From Bacteroidaceae bacterium (lineage in GTDB: Bacteria; Bacteroidota; Bacteroidia; Bacteroidales; Bacteroidaceae): a stretch of 40,745 nt of DNA. Within the stretch, counting starts at the first letter, position 1, and each line of letters starts with the position of its first letter. Below the pieces are notes generated by a model. That model did no database searches, had not been told where the DNA came from, and saw nothing but the letters and a program-made list of their open reading frames with translations. The stretch spans positions 1 through 40,745 of the forward strand of contig JAFXGV010000064.1 in NCBI GenBank assembly GCA_017536765.1. The letters are read 5' to 3'. The position numbers were made by a program, and so were the translations under genes. Below are positions 1-7,977 of this stretch, in pieces.

Positions 1-21
1 ATCTCTCTTTTTCATAGTTTT

Positions 22-103
22 GTCATGTCGAACGTATGTGAGACATCTCTGTTATCGCGTATTGTTTGAGATTCCTCGTCGTTTCACTCGCTCGGAATGA
101 CAG
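22..103. repeat. Degenerate intergenic inverted repeat
   Basis: The stretch starts with TTGTCATGTCGAAC and ends with CTCGCTCGGAATGACAG. The reverse complement of the right part (TGTCATTCCGAGCGAG, then GAATCTC) aligns loosely with the left part (TGTCAT, TCGAAC, ATCTC). This looks like an imperfect palindromic repetitive element of the kind found between genes in many bacterial genomes. The left boundary is uncertain because the window begins here. No open frame of note crosses it. Confidence 0.35.
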
Positions 104-123
104 ATTCGCAACTTGGTTGAATT

Positions 124-161
124 TATATCGAACTCAGGTTATTTAATATGAGTTCGATATA
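124..161 (-). terminator. Hairpin terminator after mrp
   Basis: A perfect 13-bp inverted repeat (TATATCGAACTCA at 124-136, TGAGTTCGATATA at 149-161) with a 12-nt loop lies 16 bp beyond the mrp stop codon on the minus strand. It probably ends the five-gene ilvE-to-mrp transcript. There is no long T tract. Confidence 0.55.
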
Positions 162-177
162 TCTTATCGCAATCCTG

Positions 178-1284
178 TTATTTATGTGTTCCCACAATCT
201 TTGTTTCGGGAAGTTCACTGTTGCGCCTGTCAACATTGGCCACCAACGCCGCAGCCACCTGCATAAAGGCCTGCCCGTCGGGAGTTTCCTGCCTCATCGC
301 AATGGGGATGCCCGCATCGCCGCTTTCACAAATGCTCTGTACAAGAGGAATCTGCCCTATCAATGGGATATTGAACGCCTCGGCCATACGTTTGCCGCCC
401 TCCTTGCCAAATATATAATACTTGTTACCGGGAAGTTCGGCGGGAGTAAACCAAGCCATATTTTCAACAACACCAAGAATGGGCACACCCACTTTCTCAT
501 TTATAAACATATTCACACCCTTTATGGCTGCCGCCAAAGAGACCTCTTGCGGGGTTGTCACAACCACCGCACCTGTTATGGCAAGGCTTTGCACTATTGT
601 AAGGTGTATATCGCTTGTGCCCGGGGGCAGGTCGATGAGGAAATAGTCGAGCTCGCCCCAGTTGGCATCGGCAATAAGCTGCTTGAGCGCATTGCTTGCC
701 ATTGAGCCACGCCACAGAATAGCCTGGTCGGGGTCTACAAAAAAGCCTATCGACAATATCTTCACGCCATATTTTTCAATGGGTTGTATGAGGTCGCGGC
801 CGCCTATGTTCTCGCTATAAGGGCGTGCATCCTCCACGCTGAACATTTTAGGTATCGAGGGGCCGAAGATATCTGCATCAAGCAGGCCCACCTTGTAGCC
901 CAAACGTGCAAGCGCTATTGCCAGGTTGGCCGACACAGTTGATTTACCCACGCCGCCTTTGCCCGACGATATTGCTATCACATTCTTCACCTGCGGCAGA
1001 AACTTGCCCACCTCGGGGCGCGCTGCCTGGCGCGAAACCACCGATATATTACCCACAATATCTACCTCCTTGCCCACATAAGTGAGGATAGCCGTTTCGG
1101 CCGATTTTACCACAGAGCGTATGAAGGGATCGGTTGGCTTGTCGAATATAAGCGAAAAGGAGACCTTGTTGCCATCGATGCGTATGTTGTCATCGACCAT
1201 ATCGGCCTCCACAAGATTTTTCCCGTTACCCGGGTAGCGCACTTTGGTGAGTGCGTCTAATATAAGTTTTGGATATAATGCCAT
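178..1284 (-). CDS. mrp: Mrp/ApbC-family P-loop ATPase (Fe-S carrier family)
   Basis: A 368-residue Mrp/NBP35-family protein. This family holds and transfers iron-sulfur clusters to apoproteins in the cytoplasm. Residues 1-90 form a MIP18/DUF59-like domain. The deviant Walker A motif GKGGVGKST is at residues 108-116, followed by the [12 protein letters not shown] and DLPPGTSD motifs of the MinD/Mrp ATPase fold. The C-terminal CxxC that bridges a [4Fe-4S] cluster between subunits in ApbC is missing: the equivalent stretch reads [18 protein letters not shown], and the whole protein has a single cysteine, in SICESG. It is the last gene of a tightly spaced operon, 6 bp after the Dabb gene. Family assignment is firm; a role in cluster transfer is uncertain because of the missing cysteines. 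Confidence 0.93.
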   Translation of the reverse strand: MALYPKLILDALTKVRYPGNGKNLVEADMVDDNIRIDGNKVSFSLIFDKPTDPFIRSVVKSAETAILTYVGKEVDIVGNISVVSRQAARPEVGKFLPQVKNVIAISSGKGGVGKSTVSANLAIALARLGYKVGLLDADIFGPSIPKMFSVEDARPYSENIGGRDLIQPIEKYGVKILSIGFFVDPDQAILWRGSMASNALKQLIADANWGELDYFLIDLPPGTSDIHLTIVQSLAITGAVVVTTPQEVSLAAAIKGVNMFINEKVGVPILGVVENMAWFTPAELPGNKYYIFGKEGGKRMAEAFNIPLIGQIPLVQSICESGDAGIPIAMRQETPDGQAFMQVAAALVANVDRRNSELPETKIVGTHK

Positions 1285-1290
1285 AGAAAA

Positions 1291-1593
1291 TCAAATTTCG
1301 TAATCCACATCGGCACGCAACTCGCATACCTCCTTACAATAGGCCGCCACAGCCTTGTGCGCAGGGTGCACCTTGTAGCGGTTCAGGGCCTCTGCATCCT
1401 CAAATGTTGATATGAGCACAATATCGTATGCACTCTCCGAGGGGTTGTTGTTCACACCCACCTCCATAGATATTATTTCGGGCACCACGCCCACGAGCGC
1501 CTCAAGGTGCTCCTTCATATACTGTGCGTGCTGCACACGGCTCTTTCCTTGCGCGCCATCCACAAAGCGCCACATTACTATATGTTTAAGCAT
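1291..1593 (-). CDS. Dabb (stress-responsive A/B barrel) domain protein
   Basis: A 100-residue protein that is a single Dabb domain. It begins MLKHIVMWRF, the usual first strand, and has the later YDIVLISTFEDAEALNRYKVHPAHKA segment with conserved hydrophobic and His positions. Proteins of this family are dimeric ferredoxin-like alpha/beta barrels; most bacterial members have no known reaction. It lies 5 bp downstream of trmB and 6 bp upstream of mrp, so it is surely co-transcribed with them, but the neighbours do not reveal its substrate. Function unknown. Confidence 0.85.
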   Translation of the reverse strand: MLKHIVMWRFVDGAQGKSRVQHAQYMKEHLEALVGVVPEIISMEVGVNNNPSESAYDIVLISTFEDAEALNRYKVHPAHKAVAAYCKEVCELRADVDYEI

Positions 1594-1598
1594 AACCG

Positions 1599-2357
1599 TT
1601 ATTTACTTGTTTGCAGGCTACTGCGCTTGCTGCGGTTGTAGCTGCGGTATTCATCTAATTCTATCTCCACATCGGGCTCCACAAAAGAGGTTTTCCCCGC
1701 AAGCCCGAATGATATGTACTTTATTGTGAGCCCACGCTCAAGCCACTGCGACTCGTAGTATGTGCGGATTGAAAGTATATCGCTCACGCTCTCCTGTGCA
1801 TACACATCGTCTATGCACTCCTTCACCGGCAGGGCGTTCACCTCGGTCACATATTTTGTATAGGTGAACATAAAGTTGCTGTCGGTCTTAAGGTGTACAA
1901 CAGCATCGGGGGCAAGAATGTTGCTGTAACGCTGCAAGAAGAGCGACGATGTAAGGCGCTTGGTATATTTCTTCATCTGGGGGTCGGGGAATGTGAGCCA
2001 TATCTCACTCACCTCGCCGGCTGCAAAAAAGTGGTCTATGATTTCTATAGTCGTGCGCAGGAAGCCTACGTTGGTGAGGTTGTTGTTCAGGGCATCGGTG
2101 GCACCGGTCCACATACGTGCCCCTTTTATATCCACACCAATGAAGTTTTTGTCGGGGAAACGGCGGGCAAGGGCCACGGTATATTCACCACGGCCGCAAC
2201 CAAGTTCCAGCACAATGGGATTGTTGTTCTTGAAAAAATCCCTGCCCCAATGCCCCTTCATTTCAAAAGGGCGTGCATCGCGCACCGAAAAGTGGTGCTC
2301 TATCACATTGGGATATTGCGCCATATCGGCAAATTTCTTCAATTTTCCTTTACCCAT
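1599..2357 (-). CDS. trmB: tRNA (guanine-N7-)-methyltransferase
   Basis: A 252-residue class I SAM-dependent methyltransferase of the TrmB family, which makes 7-methylguanosine at position 46 of the tRNA variable loop. The SAM-binding motif [15 protein letters not shown] and the acidic residue in [12 protein letters not shown] are present. The family signature [18 protein letters not shown] follows. The length is slightly above the family norm because of a basic C-terminal tail rich in Arg, Ser and Lys. It starts 9 bp after the DUF975 gene and ends 5 bp before the Dabb gene, inside the ilvE operon. Confidence 0.95.
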   Translation of the reverse strand: MGKGKLKKFADMAQYPNVIEHHFSVRDARPFEMKGHWGRDFFKNNNPIVLELGCGRGEYTVALARRFPDKNFIGVDIKGARMWTGATDALNNNLTNVGFLRTTIEIIDHFFAAGEVSEIWLTFPDPQMKKYTKRLTSSLFLQRYSNILAPDAVVHLKTDSNFMFTYTKYVTEVNALPVKECIDDVYAQESVSDILSIRTYYESQWLERGLTIKYISFGLAGKTSFVEPDVEIELDEYRSYNRSKRSSLQTSK

Positions 2358-2366
2358 AGCAACCTG

Positions 2367-2978
2367 TTATGCAATAGTTTTGTTTTCGTATTCGCTCTTC
2401 AAATCCTCATAGTAGATGGCCATAGTTCTTGACACATACGGATTTATCCAAAGGAAACCGATACCAAGCGATATAATTCCCAAAATATACCAGCCAATGA
2501 ACGAGAGTATCAACAGGAAGTAATCCATCTTGTGCCCCTCCATCATAGCCATACTGCGCTCTATCGCCCCATTGTAAGTGAGCGAGGGCTCATCGCGCAG
2601 GACATATAGTGTCTGCGAATAGGATATAGACTTAATAATACCCGGAACAACAAGCAACAGCGTCCACAAGAATATATACACGCACATAAGCAGGTATGTA
2701 CCTGTAATGCGCAGATAGTCGTTGTAGCCTTCGAACAACGCCTGCACGTCGAATGCCTTGCCGCTACGTTGGTTATCGAGGAACATTATATTGTACGAAT
2801 AGGTAACCGGTGCCGTGAGCAGAACGGTTACCACCGAACTGCCTAATGCCAATGCCCCGTCTATCACCCCTGCAATGCAAGCAATAACAAAATAGACCAA
2901 AGTGAAAACAACCGCCGAGCCCCAATTGCCGCTCAGCGAATTCCAGGCAGCATCCCTGTAAGCAGCTGAAGATTTCAT
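2367..2978 (-). CDS. DUF975-type integral membrane protein
   Basis: A 203-residue hydrophobic protein resembling the DUF975 family of uncharacterised bacterial membrane proteins. It has about five or six membrane segments, for example around VVFTLVYFVIACIAGVIDGA, YLLMCVYIFLWTLLLVVPGI and MDYFLLILSFIGWYILGIIS. The segment PGIIKSISYSQTLYVLRDEP after the third cluster is typical of the family. It sits 15 bp after ilvE and 9 bp before trmB. No function is known. Family placement rests on my recall of the motif pattern. Confidence 0.75.
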   Translation of the reverse strand: MKSSAAYRDAAWNSLSGNWGSAVVFTLVYFVIACIAGVIDGALALGSSVVTVLLTAPVTYSYNIMFLDNQRSGKAFDVQALFEGYNDYLRITGTYLLMCVYIFLWTLLLVVPGIIKSISYSQTLYVLRDEPSLTYNGAIERSMAMMEGHKMDYFLLILSFIGWYILGIISLGIGFLWINPYVSRTMAIYYEDLKSEYENKTIA

Positions 2979-2993
2979 ATTTTATAAATTATA

Positions 2994-4016
2994 TTAGATA
3001 TCCAACACCGTTACCCAGCCATACTTGTCGGGCTCGTCGCCATACTGTATTGCACGCAGGTGCTCATAGAGTTTTGTGCACACAGGCCCGGGCTTGCCAT
3101 CCTTGGCAAACACATAGGACTTGCCTGTTTCAAGGTCATCTATGCGCTCTATGGGCGAAATAACCGCCGCTGTGCCGCAAGCACCTGCCTCCTCGAATGT
3201 AGAGAGCTCCTCTTCGGGGATGGGGCGCACCTCGATGGTCATACCCATATCCTTTGCTATCTGCTGCAGGCTGCGGTTGGTGATAGAGGGCAGAATAGAT
3301 GTAGAGAGCGGTGTAACGTAGGTATTGTTCTTTATACCTATAAAGTTGGCAGCACCGCACTCGTCTATATATTTTTTCTCCTTTGCATCTAAGTAGAACT
3401 CGCAAGAGTAGCCCTTCTCGTGTGCCAGCTGGTTGGCACGGAGGCTGGCGGCATAGTTACCACCCACCTTGTACTTGCCGGTTCCAAGAGGAGCCGAGCG
3501 ATCATACTCGCGGATAATCACATAGGGATTTGTAGAGAAACCACCCTTGAAGTACGGGCCCACGGGAGTAACGAATATAACAAACAGGTACTCTGAAGCG
3601 GGGTGAACACCCACTTGAGCACTTGTGCCTATGAGCAAAGGACGAATATAAAGTGACGCGCCACTCTCATAGGGCGGAATATAATCCTTGTTAAGTTCCA
3701 CCACCTTGGTAACCATTTCACGGAACATCTCCACGCTCACCTGCGGCATAAGAATGCCATCGCAAGTGTTCTGCAAACGCTCGGCATTGGCTTCCAAACG
3801 GAATATTCTCACCTTGCCATCCTTGCCGCGGAACGCCTTGAGGCCCTCAAAAGCCTCCTGACCGTAGTGCAAGCAGGTGGCCGCCATATGCATATTTATA
3901 TATTCATCGGAGCAAATCTCCATTTCGCCCCAAGCACCGTTGCGATAGTAACAACGAACATTATAATCGGTTTTTCTATACCCGAAGCCAATGTTTGACC
4001 AATCAAGTTCTTTCAT
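2994..4016 (-). CDS. ilvE: Branched-chain amino acid aminotransferase
   Basis: A 340-residue fold-type IV PLP enzyme that reversibly transaminates leucine, isoleucine and valine with 2-oxoglutarate. Its length and motifs match the class II (eukaryote-like) BCAT group. The PLP lysine is K183 in GTGKYKVGGNYAAS. The segment YGQEAFEGLKAFRG and the C-terminal EAGACGTAAVISPI are diagnostic. It is the first gene of the minus-strand operon ilvE, DUF975, trmB, Dabb, mrp. A TATCTTTG -7 box lies about 80 bp upstream, and no Shine-Dalgarno sequence precedes the ATG, as is usual in this phylum. Confidence 0.96.
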   Translation of the reverse strand: MKELDWSNIGFGYRKTDYNVRCYYRNGAWGEMEICSDEYINMHMAATCLHYGQEAFEGLKAFRGKDGKVRIFRLEANAERLQNTCDGILMPQVSVEMFREMVTKVVELNKDYIPPYESGASLYIRPLLIGTSAQVGVHPASEYLFVIFVTPVGPYFKGGFSTNPYVIIREYDRSAPLGTGKYKVGGNYAASLRANQLAHEKGYSCEFYLDAKEKKYIDECGAANFIGIKNNTYVTPLSTSILPSITNRSLQQIAKDMGMTIEVRPIPEEELSTFEEAGACGTAAVISPIERIDDLETGKSYVFAKDGKPGPVCTKLYEHLRAIQYGDEPDKYGWVTVLDI

Positions 4017-4094
4017 ATTTTGTTATTTTATATCTTTTATCAATATTTTCATTGTGCAAAACGGCACACAATCGCAGCCCATCTTGCAGTCTTG

Positions 4095-4102
4095 CAAAGA
4101 TA
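4095..4102 (-). promoter_or_regulatory. -7 box of the ilvE operon promoter
   Basis: CAAAGATA on the plus strand is TATCTTTG on the minus strand, a perfect match to the Bacteroidota -7 consensus TAnnTTTG, and is followed by GC as is common. I do not see a good TTTG about 19 nt upstream of it, so only the -7 element is supported. It lies 79 bp upstream of ilvE in the 242-bp divergent gap shared with the BspA-like gene. Confidence 0.5.
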
Positions 4103-4258
4103 AACATAAATACCAAGAAACCACCCCTTTTTAGCCAAAAAACTTTGAAACCAATATTTTAACTCTATTTAACTTTTCGAGGGAGGTAAATTGAGAGCAC
4201 TTGATTACTTTTACGAAAATTTTGTAAAAATAGCATTAACTTCATATAGATAATTACA

Positions 4259-6508
4259 ATGAAAAAAACTTACTTAAAACAACTATTCACGGCATTGTTG
4301 TTGTTGTGCAGCATAGTTGCAACCGCCAAAGATTTTGAAGCCGGCGGAATCGCTTACAACATCACTGATGCCACAAATTTAACAGTAGAGGTAACTTACA
4401 CAGGTCCCAGACCTAATATTCTCAATAGATACAGCGGTGCCGTTACAATCCCCGCAAGCGTTACCTACAATGAAACCACTTACAGCGTAACTACAATAGG
4501 ATCTGATGCGTTCGCCCGTTGCACCAAGCTCACAAGCATTACTATACCAAATAGCGTAATAAGCATTGGAGAAAGAGCGTTCAGCGGTTGCGGGCTCACA
4601 AGCATTACTATACCAAATAGCGTAACTACAATAGGTTCTGCTGCGTTTATGTATTGCACCGTCCTCACAAACATTACTATACCAAATAGCGTAACAAGCA
4701 TTGGAGGCCGTGCGTTCGAGAATTGCACCGGACTCACAAGCATTACTATACCAAGCAGCGTAACAAGCATTAGATACAGTGCATTCAGCGGTTGCACCGG
4801 ACTCACTAACATTACTATACCAAATGGCGTAACAAGCATAGAAGAAAGTGCGTTCAGAGGTTGCAGTAGTCTCACAAGCATAGAAATCCCTAATGGCGTA
4901 ACAAGCATTGAAGGCTATGCGTTCGAGGATTGCACCGGACTCACAAGCATTACTATACCAAGCAGCGTAACAAGCATTGGATACCGTGCATTCAGCGGTT
5001 GCACCGGACTCACAAGCATAGAAATCCCTAATGGCGTAACAAGCATAGAAGAAAGTGCGTTCTATGGTTGCAGCAGCCTTAATGCTGTACATATAAGCGA
5101 CCTTGCAGCCTGGTGTAAAATAGATTTTGAAGATTATCCATTTTTTTATGCGAAAAATCTATATTTGAATGGTGAATTAGTAACCGAACTTGTAATCCCT
5201 AATGGTGTTACAGAAATTAAGAATTATGCGTTCGCGTATTACACCGGCCTCACAAGCGTAACAATCCCCAATGGCGTAACAAGCATAGAAGAAAGTGCGT
5301 TCGATGGTTGCACCGGACTCACTAACATTACTATACCAAATAGCGTAACAAGCATTGGAGGCAGTGCGTTCAGCGGTTGCACCGGACTCACGAACATTAC
5401 TATACCAAATAGCGTAACAAGCATTGGACGAAATGCGTTCGTAGGTTGCACCGGACTCACTAACATTACTATACCAAATGGCGTAACAAGCATTGGAGGC
5501 AAAGCGTTCAGCGGTTGCACCGGACTCACTAACATTACTATACCAAATAGCGTAACAAGCATTGGAGGCAATGCGTTCGATGGTTGCACTGCATTAAGGG
5601 AGCTGCGCATTGAAGATGGAGACAGCACATTGTCATTGAGCTATAATTCCATAGGCAAAGGCCTATTCTACGATTGTCCATTAGAAACCCTCTATTTAGG
5701 GCGGAATTTATCGTATAACACAAGCTATCAATGTGGATTTTCTCCTTTTTATAAGGTGGCCACACTCAAGAATGTTACAATAGGCAACAGCGTAACAATT
5801 ATTAAAGAATATATATTCCATAGTTGCAGCGGTATCACAAGCATTGAAATTCCGGGCAGCGTAACAACTATTGGAGAATATGCGTTCCAATATAACGACC
5901 TGCACGAGGTACATATCCCCGCAGGTGTAACAAGTATAGGATATTATGCTTTCACGTGGAATGTTAATCTGCAAAAAATCACTATGGACAGTGACAATGA
6001 GGTCTATAATATTCCCGACAACAACAACATAATTATGAAAGGCGATAGTGTGATATTCGGTTGGCAAGGTGCAGTTATACCCGAATATGCCATCTGCATC
6101 GACAATGGCGCGTTTAACAGCATAAAAGGCATTACATCCATAACTATTCCCGCAGGCGTAACCCAAATTGGAGAATGGGCCTTTGAGGCTTGCAGCGACC
6201 TTGCCGGGATTTACTGTTTATCGGCAACTCCTGCAACAGCTTACTCCACCACATTCCGAGGATTATATGAAGCTGTAACTCTTTATGTACCCATCGGTGC
6301 ATCGGCAGCATACCGGACAGCCGACTATTGGAAGAATTTTACAAACATCGTGGAGATGGACTTTACCGGCATAGAAGATATTGAGGCCGATGGCGACAAC
6401 GCCTTACACGGTGTGAAAGATGCCTATTACGACCTAAACGGCCGCTATGTGAGCGAGCCCGCAAAGGGCGTTTACATACGCAACGGCAAGAAAGTATATG
6501 TAGAATGA
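4259..6508 (+). CDS. BspA-like leucine-rich-repeat surface protein
   Basis: A 749-residue secreted protein. Residues 1-23 form a signal peptide (FTALLLLCSIVATAKD). Most of the rest is BspA-type LRRs (LRR_5) with the unit AFxGCTGLTSITIPNSVTSI of 23 residues. One block of eight units begins at residue 84 and another of five begins at codon 324; more diverged units continue to about residue 680. BspA proteins bind host matrix proteins or other bacteria and drive adhesion. The C-terminus (YYDLNGRYVSEPAKGVYIRN plus a GKKVY stretch) is the short beta-rich tail seen on many secreted Bacteroidales proteins and resembles T9SS sorting tails. The gene is AT-richer than its neighbours and is monocistronic, ending at a perfect terminator. 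Binding target unknown. Confidence 0.93.
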   Translation: MKKTYLKQLFTALLLLCSIVATAKDFEAGGIAYNITDATNLTVEVTYTGPRPNILNRYSGAVTIPASVTYNETTYSVTTIGSDAFARCTKLTSITIPNSVISIGERAFSGCGLTSITIPNSVTTIGSAAFMYCTVLTNITIPNSVTSIGGRAFENCTGLTSITIPSSVTSIRYSAFSGCTGLTNITIPNGVTSIEESAFRGCSSLTSIEIPNGVTSIEGYAFEDCTGLTSITIPSSVTSIGYRAFSGCTGLTSIEIPNGVTSIEESAFYGCSSLNAVHISDLAAWCKIDFEDYPFFYAKNLYLNGELVTELVIPNGVTEIKNYAFAYYTGLTSVTIPNGVTSIEESAFDGCTGLTNITIPNSVTSIGGSAFSGCTGLTNITIPNSVTSIGRNAFVGCTGLTNITIPNGVTSIGGKAFSGCTGLTNITIPNSVTSIGGNAFDGCTALRELRIEDGDSTLSLSYNSIGKGLFYDCPLETLYLGRNLSYNTSYQCGFSPFYKVATLKNVTIGNSVTIIKEYIFHSCSGITSIEIPGSVTTIGEYAFQYNDLHEVHIPAGVTSIGYYAFTWNVNLQKITMDSDNEVYNIPDNNNIIMKGDSVIFGWQGAVIPEYAICIDNGAFNSIKGITSITIPAGVTQIGEWAFEACSDLAGIYCLSATPATAYSTTFRGLYEAVTLYVPIGASAAYRTADYWKNFTNIVEMDFTGIEDIEADGDNALHGVKDAYYDLNGRYVSEPAKGVYIRNGKKVYVE
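4508..5056 (+). repeat. Tandem LRR-coding repeat array 1 (8 units)
   Basis: Eight head-to-tail units, seven of 69 bp and one of 66 bp (the second, which lacks one codon). Each encodes one 23-residue BspA-type LRR. The core DNA (CTCACAAGCATTACTATACC, then AGCGTAACAAGCATTGGA) is almost identical between units, so the similarity is at nucleotide level and not only in the protein. Confidence 0.9.
5228..5572 (+). repeat. Tandem LRR-coding repeat array 2 (5 units)
   Basis: Five exact 69-bp units (345 bp) of the same repeat as at 4508-5056, separated from the first array by a 171-bp non-repeat insert that codes for a diverged LRR region. Four of the five units contain the nearly invariant TGCACCGGACTCAC stretch. 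Confidence 0.9.
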
Positions 6509-6523
6509 TACAATGCCATTCGA

Positions 6524-6563
6524 GCAAGAGGCAGCTAAAAAGTGATTTTTAGCTGCCTCTTGC
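6524..6563. terminator. Bidirectional terminator, BspA-like gene / xseB
   Basis: A perfect 18-bp inverted repeat (GCAAGAGGCAGCTAAAAA and its complement) with a GTGA loop. The A/T runs at the base of the loop side and between two convergent stop codons (6508 plus, 6582 minus) fit a terminator working in both directions. Confidence 0.85.
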
Positions 6564-6581
6564 ATATAACGGCAAGCGAAT

Positions 6582-6809
6582 TTACTCCTCAGCCATATTC
6601 TGCAAAACAGCCTTTACCTCCTCATCTACTTTGTATAGCTTATCTTTGCAAAATTTAATGATTTCATCGGCCTCTTTCAGCACATCGGCAAGGCGGTCTA
6701 TATCCATTTTGCCACCCTGAACATCGTTCATTATAACCTCGAGGCGCTCCATTGCCTGCGCATATGTCATATTATTGTTTTCCATATATTCATTTTTATT
6801 TGTTTTCAT
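6582..6809 (-). CDS. xseB: Exodeoxyribonuclease VII small subunit
   Basis: A 75-residue protein of the XseB family, the small helical subunit that binds XseA to form exonuclease VII, which degrades single-stranded DNA to oligonucleotides. The signature MTYAQAMERLEVIMNDVQGG, then DIDRLADVLKEADEIIKFCKDKL, is clear. The ORF start overlaps the end of xseA by 14 bp, which suggests translational coupling. Two internal ATGs (at 6785 and 6770) would give 67 or 62 residues and are also possible starts. It ends at the shared bidirectional terminator. Confidence 0.9.
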   Translation of the reverse strand: MKTNKNEYMENNNMTYAQAMERLEVIMNDVQGGKMDIDRLADVLKEADEIIKFCKDKLYKVDEEVKAVLQNMAEE

Positions 6810-7977
6810 CTACAACACTTGTGAAACTGCCACCCTCAACGGTAGTTTCCACACGGGTGCCCGCAGGCACATCAGCAAGCGAATGCACCGCCTTGCCGTT
6901 CACGCGGGTGATACTATACCCCATTGCAAGCACGCGCGAGGGCGATGCAGCATCTAACGCCTGCTTGTACAAAGCGAGTTTATGTTCCTGCTTTTGAAAA
7001 TATAGCGCCGTGAACACCGGTAAACGCTGCAACAAGGTGTTCAACCGCATCTTTTGTGCACCCAGCGCATCGCGCACGGTAGTAACTATCGCCCTGCCGG
7101 CATCATCTATAGCAGCCGCCTGCGCTGCCATTGCGTGTATAAGAAGTTCGGCAGCAGCAGTGGGTGTTTTCACACTTGTATGGGCCACGGCATCGAGCAC
7201 CGACACATCGCGCCTATGACCTATGCCTGTGACCACAGGCAGGGGGAACTGGGCACAATTATTGGCAAGGTCGTATGTATCGAAACAAGAGAGGTCGCTT
7301 GTGGCACCGCCACCGCGAATAATAACTACCAAATCCCACGAATCGATATTTTGAGCAATCTTGTCTAATGCCGCTATAATCCCCTGCTCAACCTTGCTCC
7401 CCTGCATAGGAGCAGGGAAAAGTGCGGGATAAAAGACAAAACCATAGGGGTTGTGCACAAGTTGGTCGCAAAAATCGCCATAACCCGCGGCATACGAAGA
7501 GGATATAACAGCCACTCGCTGTGGTAATAAAGGAAAGGGAAGTTCCTTGTTGAGTTCGAGAACGCCCTCACGTGCAAGGCGGTCGAGAACAGTCTTGCGC
7601 AGCCTTGCCGCCTCACCAATGGTGAAGGAGGGCTCAATATCGCACACATCGAGCGAGTAGCCATACAGTTCGTGGAAAACCACAGAAACCTTAAGCATCA
7701 CTTTGAGCCCCACGGAAAAGGGAGTACCCGTCTGCTCAAGGAAATATGGCTTGAGCAACGAGTATATGCGCGCCCAAATGGTTCCACGCGCCTTGGCCAC
7801 GGGTTCATTGGCAGCCTCATCGCGCTCCACAAGTTCTATATAACAATGCCCTGCTGCCGTTTCGCGCACCTCGCTCAACTCGCCCACCACCCAACAGGCC
7901 GTGGGGAAGCTCTGCGCCAACGTGCCGCGCACAAGACTATTAAGGACAAACAGGCTTAACGGTTCCTCATTCATCAT
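6796..7977 (-). CDS. xseA: Exodeoxyribonuclease VII large subunit
   Basis: A 393-residue XseA-family protein, the catalytic subunit of exonuclease VII. The N-terminal OB-fold (about residues 5-110, with WVVGELSEVRETAAGHCYIEL) binds single-stranded DNA. The catalytic domain carries RVAVISSSYAAGYGDF, then DLVVIIRGGGATSDLSCFD and FPLPVVTGIGHRRDVSVLD, with the downstream HTSVKTPTAAAE motif. The C-terminal coiled coil is shorter than in E. coli XseA (about 450 residues). The start overlaps the end of mnmA by 11 bp, and the end overlaps xseB. A second ATG directly after the first (7974) is equally possible. Confidence 0.95.
   Translation of the reverse strand: MMNEEPLSLFVLNSLVRGTLAQSFPTACWVVGELSEVRETAAGHCYIELVERDEAANEPVAKARGTIWARIYSLLKPYFLEQTGTPFSVGLKVMLKVSVVFHELYGYSLDVCDIEPSFTIGEAARLRKTVLDRLAREGVLELNKELPFPLLPQRVAVISSSYAAGYGDFCDQLVHNPYGFVFYPALFPAPMQGSKVEQGIIAALDKIAQNIDSWDLVVIIRGGGATSDLSCFDTYDLANNCAQFPLPVVTGIGHRRDVSVLDAVAHTSVKTPTAAAELLIHAMAAQAAAIDDAGRAIVTTVRDALGAQKMRLNTLLQRLPVFTALYFQKQEHKLALYKQALDAASPSRVLAMGYSITRVNGKAVHSLADVPAGTRVETTVEGGSFTSVVDENK

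Noticed and set aside
1893..2432. 179-aa open frame antisense to trmB
   Set aside because: Shadow of trmB and the DUF975 3-prime end; no independent evidence.
4379..5092. Long antisense frame over the LRR gene (237 aa)
   Set aside because: It is a periodic shadow of the 69-bp repeats (repeating CYAIWYSNACESGA), with no independent start signals, inside a clear BspA-like gene on the other strand.
5239..5628. Antisense frame with repeating MLVTLFGIVMLVSPVQ
   Set aside because: Another mirror of the LRR repeat DNA; not a gene, although it looks like a hydrophobic repeat protein.
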